From Bacteroidales bacterium (lineage in GTDB: Bacteria > Bacteroidota > Bacteroidia > Bacteroidales > ML635J-15): 11,525 bases of DNA. The notes beneath the pieces were generated by a model. That model was not told the DNA's origin, searched no databases, and saw only the letters and a list, made by a program, of their open reading frames with translations. This document shows positions 1 to 7,403 of the stretch, piece by piece. The position numbers and the translations under genes were made by a program. The stretch covers positions 1 through 11,525 of the forward strand of contig JAQVPT010000082.1 in the NCBI GenBank assembly GCA_028701945.1. The letters are read 5' to 3'. Position 1 is the first letter of the stretch. Every line of letters begins with the position of its first letter.

Positions 1-158
1 GTAGAAGGGGAATTGGTTTCTAGATTTTCCAGATAGTTTAAATCGTATCCTTCTTTTAATCTATTGTCTATCCCAGTTTTGTTTTGTCCTATTATGTTTG
101 TAGTGATAAAACTTAACACTAAAACTGTGACAATCATAATCAATGATTTTGTTTTCAT
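1..158 (-). CDS. N-terminal fragment of an exported protein, cut by the window edge
   Basis: An open frame begins at the ATG complementary to 156-158 and stays open to base 1, giving 52 codons. The first 25 or so residues form a Sec signal peptide: basic start MKTKS, then a hydrophobic core (LIMIVTVLVLSFI), then a small-residue exit ending IIG before QNKTG. Cleavage before Gln is very common in Bacteroidota exported proteins. There is no lipobox cysteine, so a type I signal peptide is more likely than a lipoprotein. The mature part that is visible (NKTGIDNRLKEGYDLN and on) is too short to assign a family. The start is supported by a perfect Bacteroidota promoter just upstream. It is transcribed away from glyQS. 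Function unknown. Confidence 0.72.
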   Translation of the reverse strand, partial: MKTKSLIMIVTVLVLSFITTNIIGQNKTGIDNRLKEGYDLNYLENLETNSPS

Positions 159-180
159 AGTAAAATAATTTATTTATTTA

Positions 181-210
181 CAAATATAGTGAGACTTTTA
201 ATTGAACAAA
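181..210 (-). promoter_or_regulatory. Bacteroidota-type promoter of the left-edge exported protein
   Basis: On the minus strand, TATATTTG (181-188) matches the -7 consensus TAnnTTTG exactly. A TTTG at 207-210 lies 18 nt upstream, as expected for the -33 element. Transcription would begin near 174, leaving a leader of about 16 nt before the ATG at 158. Motif match only; no transcript data. Confidence 0.6.
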
Positions 211-513
211 AATATAATTTATGTTTGAATTTCATGTAATTTAATTGATAAAATAAAAAAAACCTTTCAAATAATACGTTTTAATATTGGTTAAAATCCT
301 TAAAAACACTTAATAGACATTTGTTTTTTTGAAAACGTTGTACTGTTTGTTGTTTTTTATTGAAAATGAAACTATAATTGATGATGTTGGTTTTTATAGC
401 CATCCTGAATGGATGACCTATCCACTGGTCAGTTTGACTATATGTTAATAAAAAAAATATCATTTACATCACAGCTTATTAACCTAACTGCTGTATATAA
501 CAAAAATGATTTG
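211..513. other. Gene-free AT-rich stretch upstream of glyQS
   Basis: No convincing gene lies here. A 60-codon minus-strand frame (281-463) has low-complexity residues, no promoter motif and no domain, and is best treated as chance. The only structure I see is a short interrupted hairpin at 396-421: ATAG/CTAT below CATCC/GGATG, with a 5-nt loop. It has no following T-run, so it is not a typical terminator. No T-box specifier or antiterminator motif is visible despite the downstream tRNA synthetase. Confidence 0.5.
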
Positions 514-521
514 TACTTTTG
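514..521 (+). promoter_or_regulatory. Candidate -7 element for glyQS
   Basis: TACTTTTG fits the Bacteroidota -7 consensus TAnnTTTG exactly. No clear TTTG -33 box lies at the usual distance, only weak CTG triplets near 487-493. A start near 528 would give a leader of about 70 nt before the ATG at 599. An eight-base motif with two free positions recurs often by chance in AT-rich DNA. Confidence 0.35.
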
Positions 522-598
522 TCCAGTTTTTCAATTGAGAATTATATTTAATAGGTAATATCAAAAGAATTGTTGAGTAAAAATAAAATTAAATAGAA

Positions 599-2137
599 AT
601 GATACAAGAAGACCTTTTTAAGAAAATTATCGCTCACAGTAAAGAATACGGATTTATTTTTCAATCATCCGAATTGTACGATGGTTTGAGTGCGGTTTAT
701 GATTACGGACAAAATGGTGCAGAGTTAAAAAATAATATCAAAGAATATTGGTGGAAAGCAATGACTCAAATGAATGAGGAAGTTGTTGGCATCGATTCTG
801 CAATATTTATGCACCCCTCTGTTTGGAAAGCATCTGGACACGTTGACGCATTTAGTGATCCACTAATTGATAATAAAGATTCTAAAAAAAGATATCGGGC
901 TGATGTTTTAATCGAAGAGTATGTCGAAAAGATTACCGATAAAATTAACAAAGAAGTTAAAAAAGCTCAAAAAAGATTTGGAGAGCAATTTGACGAGCAG
1001 CAATTCCTTGAAACAAATCAGCGTGTTGTAGATTATCGCCAAAAACAAAAAGATATAATGTCCGAGTTCGTTTCAGCTATGGACGACAACAATCTCGAAA
1101 GAGTTCGCCAATTGATAATTGATTTAGAAATCGCTTGTCCAGTATCAGGCAGCCGTAATTGGACAGAAGTGCGTCAGTTTAATCTGATGTTTGATACAAA
1201 ATTAGGCTCTTTATCCGAAGGTGCTAACACAATATATCTTCGCCCCGAAACTGCCCAAGGTATTTTTGTAAATTATCTTAATGTACAAAAAACTAGCAGA
1301 AAACAACTTCCTTTTGGTATTGCTCAAATAGGCAAGGCTTTTAGAAATGAAATTGTGGCTCGTCAGTTTATTTTCCGTATGCGTGAGTTCGAACAAATGG
1401 AAATGCAATATTTCGTTAAACCTGGACAAGAAATAGAATGGTTTGAAGTTTGGAAAGAACGCCGAATGAAATGGCATCTTGCAATGGGAATTGATCCACA
1501 AAAGTATCGCTGGCACGCACACAATAAACTCGCTCACTATGCAAATGCAGCTTTTGATATAGAATTCGATTTTCCATTTGGTTTTAAAGAGCTTGAAGGC
1601 GTCCATTCCAGAACAGACTTTGACTTGTCGCAGCATGAAGAGTTCTCAGGAAAGAAACTACGATATTTTGATAATGAGTTAAATGAAAGTTTTGTTCCTT
1701 ATGTTGTCGAAACATCAGTAGGATTAGACCGGACTTTTTTATCTGTTTTATCGGCTTGCTACAATGAAGAAAAAGTTGGGGACGAAACTCGTGTAGTGTT
1801 AAATCTTCCAGCACCTCTCGCACCTGTTAAAGTAGCTGTTTTGCCTCTTGTTAAAAAAGATGGATTGCCCGAACTGGCGCGTGAAATATTAGACGAGTTA
1901 AAATTTGATATGAATTGTCAATACGAAGAAAAAGACTCCATCGGTAAACGTTATCGCCGACAAGATGCCATTGGCACTCCTTTTTGTATAACTGTTGACC
2001 ATCAAACTCTCGAAGACCGCACAGTTACGCTGCGTCATCGCGATTCTATGGAGCAAGAAAGAGTTGCAATGCAAGATATTGCTCAAATTGTGAGAGAAAA
2101 AGTTGATATGAAAAACTTATTAAAAAAACTGGTGTAA
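599..2137 (+). CDS. glyQS: Glycine--tRNA ligase, dimeric eukaryotic-like type
   Basis: Charges tRNA-Gly with glycine in the cytoplasm using ATP. This is the single-chain class II enzyme, not the two-subunit GlyQ/GlyS form. The 512 residues match the usual length. The N-terminal region has the family's SSELYDGLSAVYDYGQNGAE (23-42) and HPSVWKASGHVDAFSDP (72-88). The catalytic core shows YLRPETAQGIFVNY (213-226), the motif 2 region FRNEI (248-252) with MREFEQMEMQ (261-270), and motif 3 ETSVGLDR (371-378). The anticodon-binding domain starts near 408 (APVKVAVLPLV) and includes SIGKRYRRQDAIGTPF (447-462). The ATG at 599 follows an A-rich leader without Shine-Dalgarno, normal for the phylum, and begins directly with the family N-terminus. 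The transporter gene follows after 22 bp, probably on the same transcript. No damage seen. Confidence 0.97.
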   Translation: MIQEDLFKKIIAHSKEYGFIFQSSELYDGLSAVYDYGQNGAELKNNIKEYWWKAMTQMNEEVVGIDSAIFMHPSVWKASGHVDAFSDPLIDNKDSKKRYRADVLIEEYVEKITDKINKEVKKAQKRFGEQFDEQQFLETNQRVVDYRQKQKDIMSEFVSAMDDNNLERVRQLIIDLEIACPVSGSRNWTEVRQFNLMFDTKLGSLSEGANTIYLRPETAQGIFVNYLNVQKTSRKQLPFGIAQIGKAFRNEIVARQFIFRMREFEQMEMQYFVKPGQEIEWFEVWKERRMKWHLAMGIDPQKYRWHAHNKLAHYANAAFDIEFDFPFGFKELEGVHSRTDFDLSQHEEFSGKKLRYFDNELNESFVPYVVETSVGLDRTFLSVLSACYNEEKVGDETRVVLNLPAPLAPVKVAVLPLVKKDGLPELAREILDELKFDMNCQYEEKDSIGKRYRRQDAIGTPFCITVDHQTLEDRTVTLRHRDSMEQERVAMQDIAQIVREKVDMKNLLKKLV

Positions 2138-2159
2138 TCTTTGCTTTCTCGTCTTCGAA

Positions 2160-3080
2160 ATGAATAAAAATAAAAAACTTATTTTAGTATATTGTCTCCT
2201 CACAATTTCCATGATTTTGTGGGGGACTTCTTTTGTCTGGAGTAAAATCGGACTAACTTATTATAACTCAATTACTGTTGTGTTTTTTAGACTCTTAGTT
2301 TCTACAATTGTAATGATACCTGTACTTATAGTTACCAAAAAATTCCGCTTCCCTACAAAAAAACATTTGCCTTTGTTCCTTCTATTGGCATTGTTCGAGC
2401 CATTTTTGTATTTTATTGGCGAAACAACAGGATTATCTTATGTGGAACCCTCAATGGCTTCGGTAATTATTTCGGTTATTCCTTTGTTTACACCTTTTGT
2501 AGCTTTTTATTTCCTAAAAGAAAAAATAACTATTCTCAATGTATTGGGAATTACTATTTCTATTTCAGGGATAGTGGTTTTAGTTTTTGGTAAGGACATG
2601 AGTTTGCAGATTTCAATGATTGGACTTGGGTTACTATTTTTAGCTGTTATTGCTGCAAACGGATATAGCGTAATGATTAAGAAAATACCCGACCAATACT
2701 CAATACTCAATATTATTTTTTGGCAAAACATCTTAGGGATGCTATATTTTGCTCCACTTTTATTAATATTTTCGCGAAAAGACCTCTTTGTTACAGGTTT
2801 TGTTGAGGAAGCCTTTTGGGCTATAGTAAGTCTTGGTTTTTTTGCTTCTACAATTGCGTTTTTATTCTTTATGTATGGGCTAAAGTTTATGTCAATAACT
2901 AAAGTAAATGTTTTTACAAATGTTATTCCGATATTTACTATTATTGTTTCTTATTTATTCCTTGGTGAGGAGATAGGATCACGCAAAATTCTTGGCATTT
3001 TCATCGTAATAATCGGAGTTGTAGTATCCCAGCTGAAATATAGATTGTTTAATCGTAAAAGGCTTGTTGCGAGCAAGTAA
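2160..3080 (+). CDS. EamA/DMT-family membrane transporter
   Basis: A 306-residue inner-membrane protein of the drug/metabolite transporter superfamily, whose members mostly export amino acids, metabolites or drugs. The substrate cannot be told from sequence. About ten hydrophobic helices are visible near 8-28, 37-58, 70-90, 97-119, 126-144, 151-170, 184-204, 216-236, 243-268 and 274-292. They form the two EamA repeats (about 9-143 and 155-292). Family hallmarks are WGTSFVWSKI (21-30) in helix 1 and the repeat ends SVIIPLF-like/FYFLKEKIT (104-124) and NVIPIFTIIVSYLFLGEEI (254-272). A basic tail, RLFNRKRLVASK, follows the last helix. It starts 22 bp after glyQS with no terminator between them, so co-transcription is likely. 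A functional link to tRNA charging is not apparent. Confidence 0.92.
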   Translation: MNKNKKLILVYCLLTISMILWGTSFVWSKIGLTYYNSITVVFFRLLVSTIVMIPVLIVTKKFRFPTKKHLPLFLLLALFEPFLYFIGETTGLSYVEPSMASVIISVIPLFTPFVAFYFLKEKITILNVLGITISISGIVVLVFGKDMSLQISMIGLGLLFLAVIAANGYSVMIKKIPDQYSILNIIFWQNILGMLYFAPLLLIFSRKDLFVTGFVEEAFWAIVSLGFFASTIAFLFFMYGLKFMSITKVNVFTNVIPIFTIIVSYLFLGEEIGSRKILGIFIVIIGVVVSQLKYRLFNRKRLVASK

Positions 3081-3097
3081 AATTCACGAATTTTCTT

Positions 3098-3105
3098 TAC
3101 ATTTG
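3098..3105 (+). promoter_or_regulatory. Candidate -7 element for aspS
   Basis: TACATTTG fits TAnnTTTG exactly and lies between the transporter stop codon (3080) and the aspS ATG (3127). Initiation near 3112 would leave a leader of about 15 nt. The -33 box is poor: the nearest TTG triplets (3064-3069) are 28 nt away, further than usual. It argues that translation does not begin upstream of 3112. Confidence 0.45.
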
Positions 3106-3126
3106 CAACAAATTAAAAATAAAACT

Positions 3127-4884
3127 ATGTACAGAACACATAACTGCGGAGAATTACGCAAAGAAAATATTGGTGAAAAAGTTACATTATGTGGTTGGAC
3201 GCAGCTTAAACGCGACAAAGGTGGAATGATTTGGATTGACCTTCGCGACAGATACGGAATCACTCAACTTGCTATTGAACAAGTAAACACTTCCGCCGAA
3301 ATTGTTGAAACTATCGACAAAATTGGACGCGAATATGTTATTAAAGTTACAGGTGAAGTTATTGAAAGATACAGTAAAAACGATAAAATACCTACGGGTG
3401 ATATCGAAATAAAAATTGAAAATATTACAATTTTAAGCAAATCAGAAACTCCACCTTTTACCATTATCGACAATACTGATGGGGGCGATGAATTGCGTAT
3501 GAAGTACAGATATTTGGATATACGCCGTAATCCTGTTAAAAATGCTTTGATGCTGCGACACAAAGTTGCACAGGAAATAAGGAAATTTCTTGATGGAAAA
3601 GATTTTATCGAGGTAGAAACACCTTGTTTAATTAAATCAACTCCCGAAGGAGCAAGAGATTTTGTAGTGCCTTCACGCATGAACCCAGGAGAGTTTTACG
3701 CATTACCACAATCTCCGCAGACTTTCAAGCAATTGCTAATGATTGCTGGGATGGATAGGTATTTTCAAATTGTCAAATGTTTCCGAGACGAAGACTTACG
3801 TGCTGATAGACAGCCTGAGTTTACTCAAATAGACTGCGAAATGTCTTTTGTGGAGCAGAAAGATATTTTGGATTTGTTCGAGAGCTTAATTAAGGATTTG
3901 TTCAATAAAATCTTAAATATTGAAATTGATTATGATTTTCCACAAATGTCGTATCACGAAGCAATGGAAAAATATGGAAACGATAAGCCCGACATTCGTT
4001 TTGGTATGACAATTTCTGATCTTGGCGAAAACCTTAAAGGTAAAGATTTTGCCGTTTTCAACTCTGCTGAATATATTGGTGGTATTGTTTTACCAAACGG
4101 TAGCGAATACTCCCGTAAACAAATTGACGAACTTACCGAATTTGTAAGGACACCACAAATAGGAGCAACAGGTCTTGTTTACTGTAAATATAATACTGAC
4201 GGCACGTTTAAATCATCGGTTGATAAATTTTATAGCGAAGCAGATTGGGCAATAATAGCTAAAAAAATGCAAGCTCAAAAAGGTGATATTATCTTAATAC
4301 TTGCTGGAGAAAAAGAAATAACATTGCACGGGTTAAGCGAATTGCGTTTAAAATTAGCAAACCAATTAGGATTACGGTCAAAAGACACATTTGCTCCTCT
4401 TTGGGTTATTGAATTTCCGCTTCTAGAATACGATAAAGAAAATCAAAGATACCACGCTAAGCATCACCCATTTACTGCACCATTTGATGAAGACATAGAA
4501 CTATTTAACACTGACCCTAGTAAAATCCGTGCAAAAGCTTACGACCTTGTAATTAACGGAATAGAAATTGGTGGTGGCTCAATCAGAATTTTCGATAAAG
4601 AGTTGCAGGAACTTATGTTTAAAAATCTTGGTTTTTCAAAAGAAGACGCCGAAGCACAGTTTGGATTTTTAATGAACGCTTTTAAGTTTGGAGCACCTCC
4701 ACACGGGGGAATTGCATTTGGATTTGACCGTTTGGTTTCTTTATTTGGTGGCTCTGATTCAATTCGAGATTATATAGCATTCCCAAAAAATAATGCAGGT
4801 AGAGATGTTATGATCGAAAGTCCATCTAAAATATCTCAAAACCAATTAAACGAACTTGGGCTGAAATTGGAAGATACTAAATAG
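3127..4884 (+). CDS. aspS: Aspartate--tRNA ligase
   Basis: Class IIb synthetase charging tRNA-Asp, 585 residues, the normal bacterial length. The N-terminal OB-fold anticodon-binding domain is at about 1-105 (VTLCGWTQLKRDKGGMIWID, 19-38). The catalytic core has FIEVETPCLIKSTPEGARDF (160-179) with motif 1, FRDEDLRADRQPEFTQID (219-236) as motif 2, and GIAFGFDRLVSLFGG (528-542) with the motif 3 arginine. Between motifs 2 and 3 lies the bacterial GAD insertion (about 285-425). HHPFTAPFDED (446-456) and GIEIGGGSIRI (478-488) complete the active site. The ATG at 3127 is chosen because MYRTHNCGEL is the family N-terminus. The frame is open to a TTG at 3064, but that would overlap the transporter gene and the promoter motif. 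K31 stands where E. coli has Leu, a site linked to tRNA-Asp/tRNA-Asn discrimination. Confidence 0.96.
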   Translation: MYRTHNCGELRKENIGEKVTLCGWTQLKRDKGGMIWIDLRDRYGITQLAIEQVNTSAEIVETIDKIGREYVIKVTGEVIERYSKNDKIPTGDIEIKIENITILSKSETPPFTIIDNTDGGDELRMKYRYLDIRRNPVKNALMLRHKVAQEIRKFLDGKDFIEVETPCLIKSTPEGARDFVVPSRMNPGEFYALPQSPQTFKQLLMIAGMDRYFQIVKCFRDEDLRADRQPEFTQIDCEMSFVEQKDILDLFESLIKDLFNKILNIEIDYDFPQMSYHEAMEKYGNDKPDIRFGMTISDLGENLKGKDFAVFNSAEYIGGIVLPNGSEYSRKQIDELTEFVRTPQIGATGLVYCKYNTDGTFKSSVDKFYSEADWAIIAKKMQAQKGDIILILAGEKEITLHGLSELRLKLANQLGLRSKDTFAPLWVIEFPLLEYDKENQRYHAKHHPFTAPFDEDIELFNTDPSKIRAKAYDLVINGIEIGGGSIRIFDKELQELMFKNLGFSKEDAEAQFGFLMNAFKFGAPPHGGIAFGFDRLVSLFGGSDSIRDYIAFPKNNAGRDVMIESPSKISQNQLNELGLKLEDTK

Positions 4885-4896
4885 TGTCTGCAAGAA

Positions 4897-4957
4897 CCAA
4901 GTTTACGAGCTCACGCGATGTGTTGAGGAGCCGAAATAACTGAAAGGAGTAAACTGG
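4897..4957. other. Possible structured element just after aspS
   Basis: CCAAGTTTAC (4897-4906) can pair with GTAAACTGG (4949-4957), leaving one bulged A. Inside, CTCACGC (4910-4916) can pair with GTGT-T-GAG (4920-4927), giving a 7-bp hairpin with a GAT loop, one bulge and one G-T pair. This patch is visibly richer in G+C than the rest of the gap. No T-run follows, so it is not a standard terminator. It could be part of the adjacent repeat element or a structured 3' UTR of aspS. Confidence 0.3.
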
Positions 4958-5123
4958 TATTCGGTAATTTTTGTATTCGGTATTCGGTATTCAGTAATCG
5001 GTGTTATTAGTGCAAAGTTTTATGATTATTAATAGAGATTTTTTTGAAGTAAAAATAGAAAAAAGTGCACAGTTAATGTTTGCTTTTTACCGATTACCGA
5101 TTCCCGATTACCAATTACTGACC
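4955..5123. repeat. Inverted repeat with arms made of 7-nt GTAATCG-like units
   Basis: The left arm (about 4955-5003) is a run of degenerate 7-nt units: GTATTCG, GTATTCG, GTATTCA, GTAATCG. The right arm (about 5088-5123), read on the minus strand, has the same unit: GTAATTG, GTAATCG, GGAATCG, GTAATCG. Aligning 4979-5003 with the reverse complement of 5088-5112 gives 20 matches in 25, including nine in a row. The roughly 84 bp between the arms is AT-rich and holds no gene. The repeat lies between two convergent genes. It may be a dispersed intergenic repeat, a non-autonomous element or a hairpin. The unit is too short for CRISPR. Confidence 0.6.
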
Positions 5124-5128
5124 ACCCA

Positions 5129-6667
5129 TTACTCTTCACCTTTTTCCTCATGATAATCCTGCTCCGTATTAACATCCCAAATATTTCTTTTATCTATTCT
5201 TCCGTCAACAATGTTTTGCACTGCTGTAATAGCTGTTAGCATTGAGTGGTCGGAGTTGTTGTATCGGTGCATTCCGCTGCGTCCAATGAGATATAAATTG
5301 TTAATTTTATCGAGATAGTTTCGTACTTCATCAAAATTATCGTAAGCTCCAAAATAAACTGGATATGTGTCTTCCATTTTTATTATAGTCGAGTCGATTA
5401 AATCGTCTTTTATGATAATGCCAACTCTTTCTAGCTCTTTAATCGCCATGTTTATGAAACTTTGGTTTTCCATTTTCCACATATCATCATCGGGGTCACA
5501 AAAATATTCTAATCCTATCCAAACTTTGCTTTCATCATCGACCATAAAAGGACTCCAATTATTGAATATTTGTATTCTACCCATTTTTACATCTTTTTCT
5601 TGCATGTAAATCCAATTGTCTGGAATGAGTTCGTTAATTGTGTCTATTTGAGTTTTGTTTTTTATTGCTAATTTATCTAATAGTAATCCTACCGTGATAA
5701 AGTTCCTGTGTAATAGACCGTTTGCAATTTTATTAATATTATCGGGTACATTTTGCATTGCATTGATTAAATTTTTTACAGATGTTGTGCTAAATACATA
5801 ATTTGTATCCATTTCAATAATACTATCGTTTTGACGATATTTTACTGTAAATGATTTGCTGTCAATATTTTGAACGCCGATAAATTCACTGTCCATAATA
5901 ATTTCGCCACCTTTTTCTTTAATTAAATCTGCTACATGTTCCCATAATTGTCCTGGTCCATATTTTGGATACAAAAATCTTTCGATTAGGCTTGTTTCCT
6001 TATCTTTTTGTGCAATATCTTGCTTTTTTGTTTTGAACAATGATTTGATATAATGCGAAATCACTTTTGTAACTGATAGTCCTTTTATTCGTTGTGCTCC
6101 CCATTCTGCAGATAATTCAGTGCATGACTGTCCCCAAACTTTTTCGGTATAATCTTTAAAGAAAGTTTTGTATAAGACACGTCCAAAGCGGTTTACAAAA
6201 AAATCCTCTAAGTTTTTCTCATTACGGATTGGAAATATTTTTGCCCATACGTAACTAATGCCAATTTTGAATATCCTAAAAACTCCAAGATTTTTAATTG
6301 TATTTCCATTAAGTGTTACCGGATAGTCAAAAAACTTACGTAAGAAATAAATTCTCGATAATCTTTCACGTTCTAAAAATACATTATCATCGGTTAGATT
6401 CCATTTTTTGTTTTTCTCAATATCTTTGGGAGACGGAGCAATATCAAACAGATCTTGCCAATAATTCATTATTACATCAGATTTTGAAAAGAATCTGTGT
6501 CCACCGATATCAATACGGTTTCCTTTATAGTTAACAGTTTTGGAAATTCCACCAATATCGCTCGTCTTTTCGAGAATAACAGGTTTAATATCTGTTTTCT
6601 TCAATAGTTCCAAAGCTGCGGTTAAACCAGCGGGTCCTGCTCCAATTATAATTGCCTTATTTGCCAT
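5129..6667 (-). CDS. FAD/NAD(P)-binding oxidoreductase, amine oxidase / UDP-galactopyranose mutase-like
   Basis: A 512-residue soluble flavoprotein. The N-terminal Rossmann motif IIIGAGPAGLTAALEL (6-21), with E33 at the end of the second strand, binds the FAD ADP moiety. DIGGISKTV (37-45) and DIGGHRFFSKSDVI (53-66) follow, as in the NAD_binding_8/amino-oxidase superfamily. FLYPKYGPGQLWEHV (231-245) and the C-terminal IGRSGMHRYNNSDHSMLTAI (461-480), the second flavin-contact region, are typical of homologues I recall being annotated as protoporphyrinogen-oxidase-like or UDP-galactopyranose mutase-like and often found with glycosyltransferases. The substrate is unknown; a sugar-nucleotide or cell-surface glycan role is an inference from the family. 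Here it stands alone: the left neighbour converges and the right one diverges. The acidic tail (HEEKGEE) reaches its stop within a few bases of the adjacent repeat. Both termini look intact. Confidence 0.85.
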   Translation of the reverse strand: MANKAIIIGAGPAGLTAALELLKKTDIKPVILEKTSDIGGISKTVNYKGNRIDIGGHRFFSKSDVIMNYWQDLFDIAPSPKDIEKNKKWNLTDDNVFLERERLSRIYFLRKFFDYPVTLNGNTIKNLGVFRIFKIGISYVWAKIFPIRNEKNLEDFFVNRFGRVLYKTFFKDYTEKVWGQSCTELSAEWGAQRIKGLSVTKVISHYIKSLFKTKKQDIAQKDKETSLIERFLYPKYGPGQLWEHVADLIKEKGGEIIMDSEFIGVQNIDSKSFTVKYRQNDSIIEMDTNYVFSTTSVKNLINAMQNVPDNINKIANGLLHRNFITVGLLLDKLAIKNKTQIDTINELIPDNWIYMQEKDVKMGRIQIFNNWSPFMVDDESKVWIGLEYFCDPDDDMWKMENQSFINMAIKELERVGIIIKDDLIDSTIIKMEDTYPVYFGAYDNFDEVRNYLDKINNLYLIGRSGMHRYNNSDHSMLTAITAVQNIVDGRIDKRNIWDVNTEQDYHEEKGEE

Positions 6668-6731
6668 AATGTTTGTAAAAACAGCTAAAATAGATAATAT
6701 AAAACATAAATCTTAATATTAGGTCTAAATA

Positions 6732-6764
6732 TTGTTCGGTAAATCTATATTTTTTCTAATTTTA
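6732..6764 (+). promoter_or_regulatory. Candidate promoter of the DUF1573-aminotransferase pair
   Basis: TTG (6732-6734) followed after 22 nt by TAATTTTA (6757-6764) resembles the Bacteroidota -33/-7 arrangement, with one mismatch in the last -7 base (A for G). Transcription would begin near 6770, about 10 nt before the ATG at 6780. No convincing opposing promoter for the oxidoreductase was found in 6668-6731. Confidence 0.3.
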
Positions 6765-6779
6765 CCTAAAATATTTTTT

Positions 6780-7367
6780 ATGAAGAACATAATTTTATTA
6801 TTCGCATTAATGTTTTCTGCAAGTTTTATGTTTGCACAAAATAATGTAAAGAAAGAACCAGAGACTACATCTAGGCAGTCATCGATAATCTTTAAACAAA
6901 CTGTATGTGATTTCGGGGTAATTAAACATGGTGAGGAAGCCAAAGGTGTATTCCAATTTAAAAATTTGACGAAAAAGCCTATAAAATTGACTAATGTTCA
7001 AGCATCGTGTGGATGTACTGGCACCGAGTGGCCAAGAGAAGAAATAAAGAAACGTGGAAAAGGTACAGTTTCGGTAAGTTATGACACAAGACGAGTTGGG
7101 AAGTTTCATAAAAATGTTTATGTTTATGTAGATGGTAACGACCAACCAATACAATTAGAAGTTAAGGGAGAGGTGATGCCTGCTGATAGCAACGATATCA
7201 ATACAAATCAAAGTGGGAATAAAGATGTTGAAAAATCATCTTCTGACATAAATAAAGTTGAGAAGAAATCAGCAACTAAAGCCGATTTTGTAAGGAAATC
7301 TGCTGCTCCTCAAAGACATATGCTCAAAATAGAGGATAAGAGTTTGGAGAAAAATAAAATAAAATAA
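6780..7367 (+). CDS. Exported DUF1573 domain protein
   Basis: A 195-residue protein with a signal peptide (MKNIILLFALMFSASFMFAQ, cleavage likely before Q20). An Ig-like DUF1573 domain follows at about 35-133: FKQTVCDFGVIKHGEEAKGV, then FKNLTKKPIKLTNVQASCGCT, including the signature SCGCTGTEWP (76-85), and KGTVSVSYDTRRVGKF. The family is abundant in Bacteroidota, is exported, and has no settled biochemical role. The C-terminal 60 residues (about 135-195) are polar and Lys/Ser/Asn-rich and look disordered. The frame is open to a TTG at 6732, but the signal peptide begins at the ATG at 6780 and the extra residues would spoil it, so 6780 is the start. The aminotransferase gene begins 36 bp downstream without an intervening terminator. 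Confidence 0.88.
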   Translation: MKNIILLFALMFSASFMFAQNNVKKEPETTSRQSSIIFKQTVCDFGVIKHGEEAKGVFQFKNLTKKPIKLTNVQASCGCTGTEWPREEIKKRGKGTVSVSYDTRRVGKFHKNVYVYVDGNDQPIQLEVKGEVMPADSNDINTNQSGNKDVEKSSSDINKVEKKSATKADFVRKSAAPQRHMLKIEDKSLEKNKIK

Positions 7368-7403
7368 AATAAACTATAACAGAATAATTAAAATTTAATC
7401 GAA

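Noticed and set aside
281..463. 60-codon minus-strand open frame upstream of glyQS
   Set aside because: AT-driven low-complexity residues, no promoter motif, no domain and no neighbour link. It looks like a chance frame in AT-rich DNA.
500..598. T-box or other aminoacylation-sensing leader for glyQS
   Set aside because: No T-box conserved core, specifier loop or antiterminator/terminator pair can be found, and T-boxes are not expected in Bacteroidota.
1211..1636. 141-codon minus-strand frame inside glyQS
   Set aside because: Antisense shadow of a clearly functional synthetase, with no recognisable domain or start signals.
3064..3126. N-terminal extension of AspRS from a TTG codon
   Set aside because: It overlaps the transporter stop and the aspS promoter motif, and the family N-terminus begins at 3127.
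4955..5123. CRISPR array
   Set aside because: The units are 7 nt and contiguous without spacers, and there are no cas genes.
6732..6779. N-terminal extension of the DUF1573 protein from a TTG codon
   Set aside because: It would put extra hydrophobic residues before a complete signal peptide, and it covers the candidate promoter.
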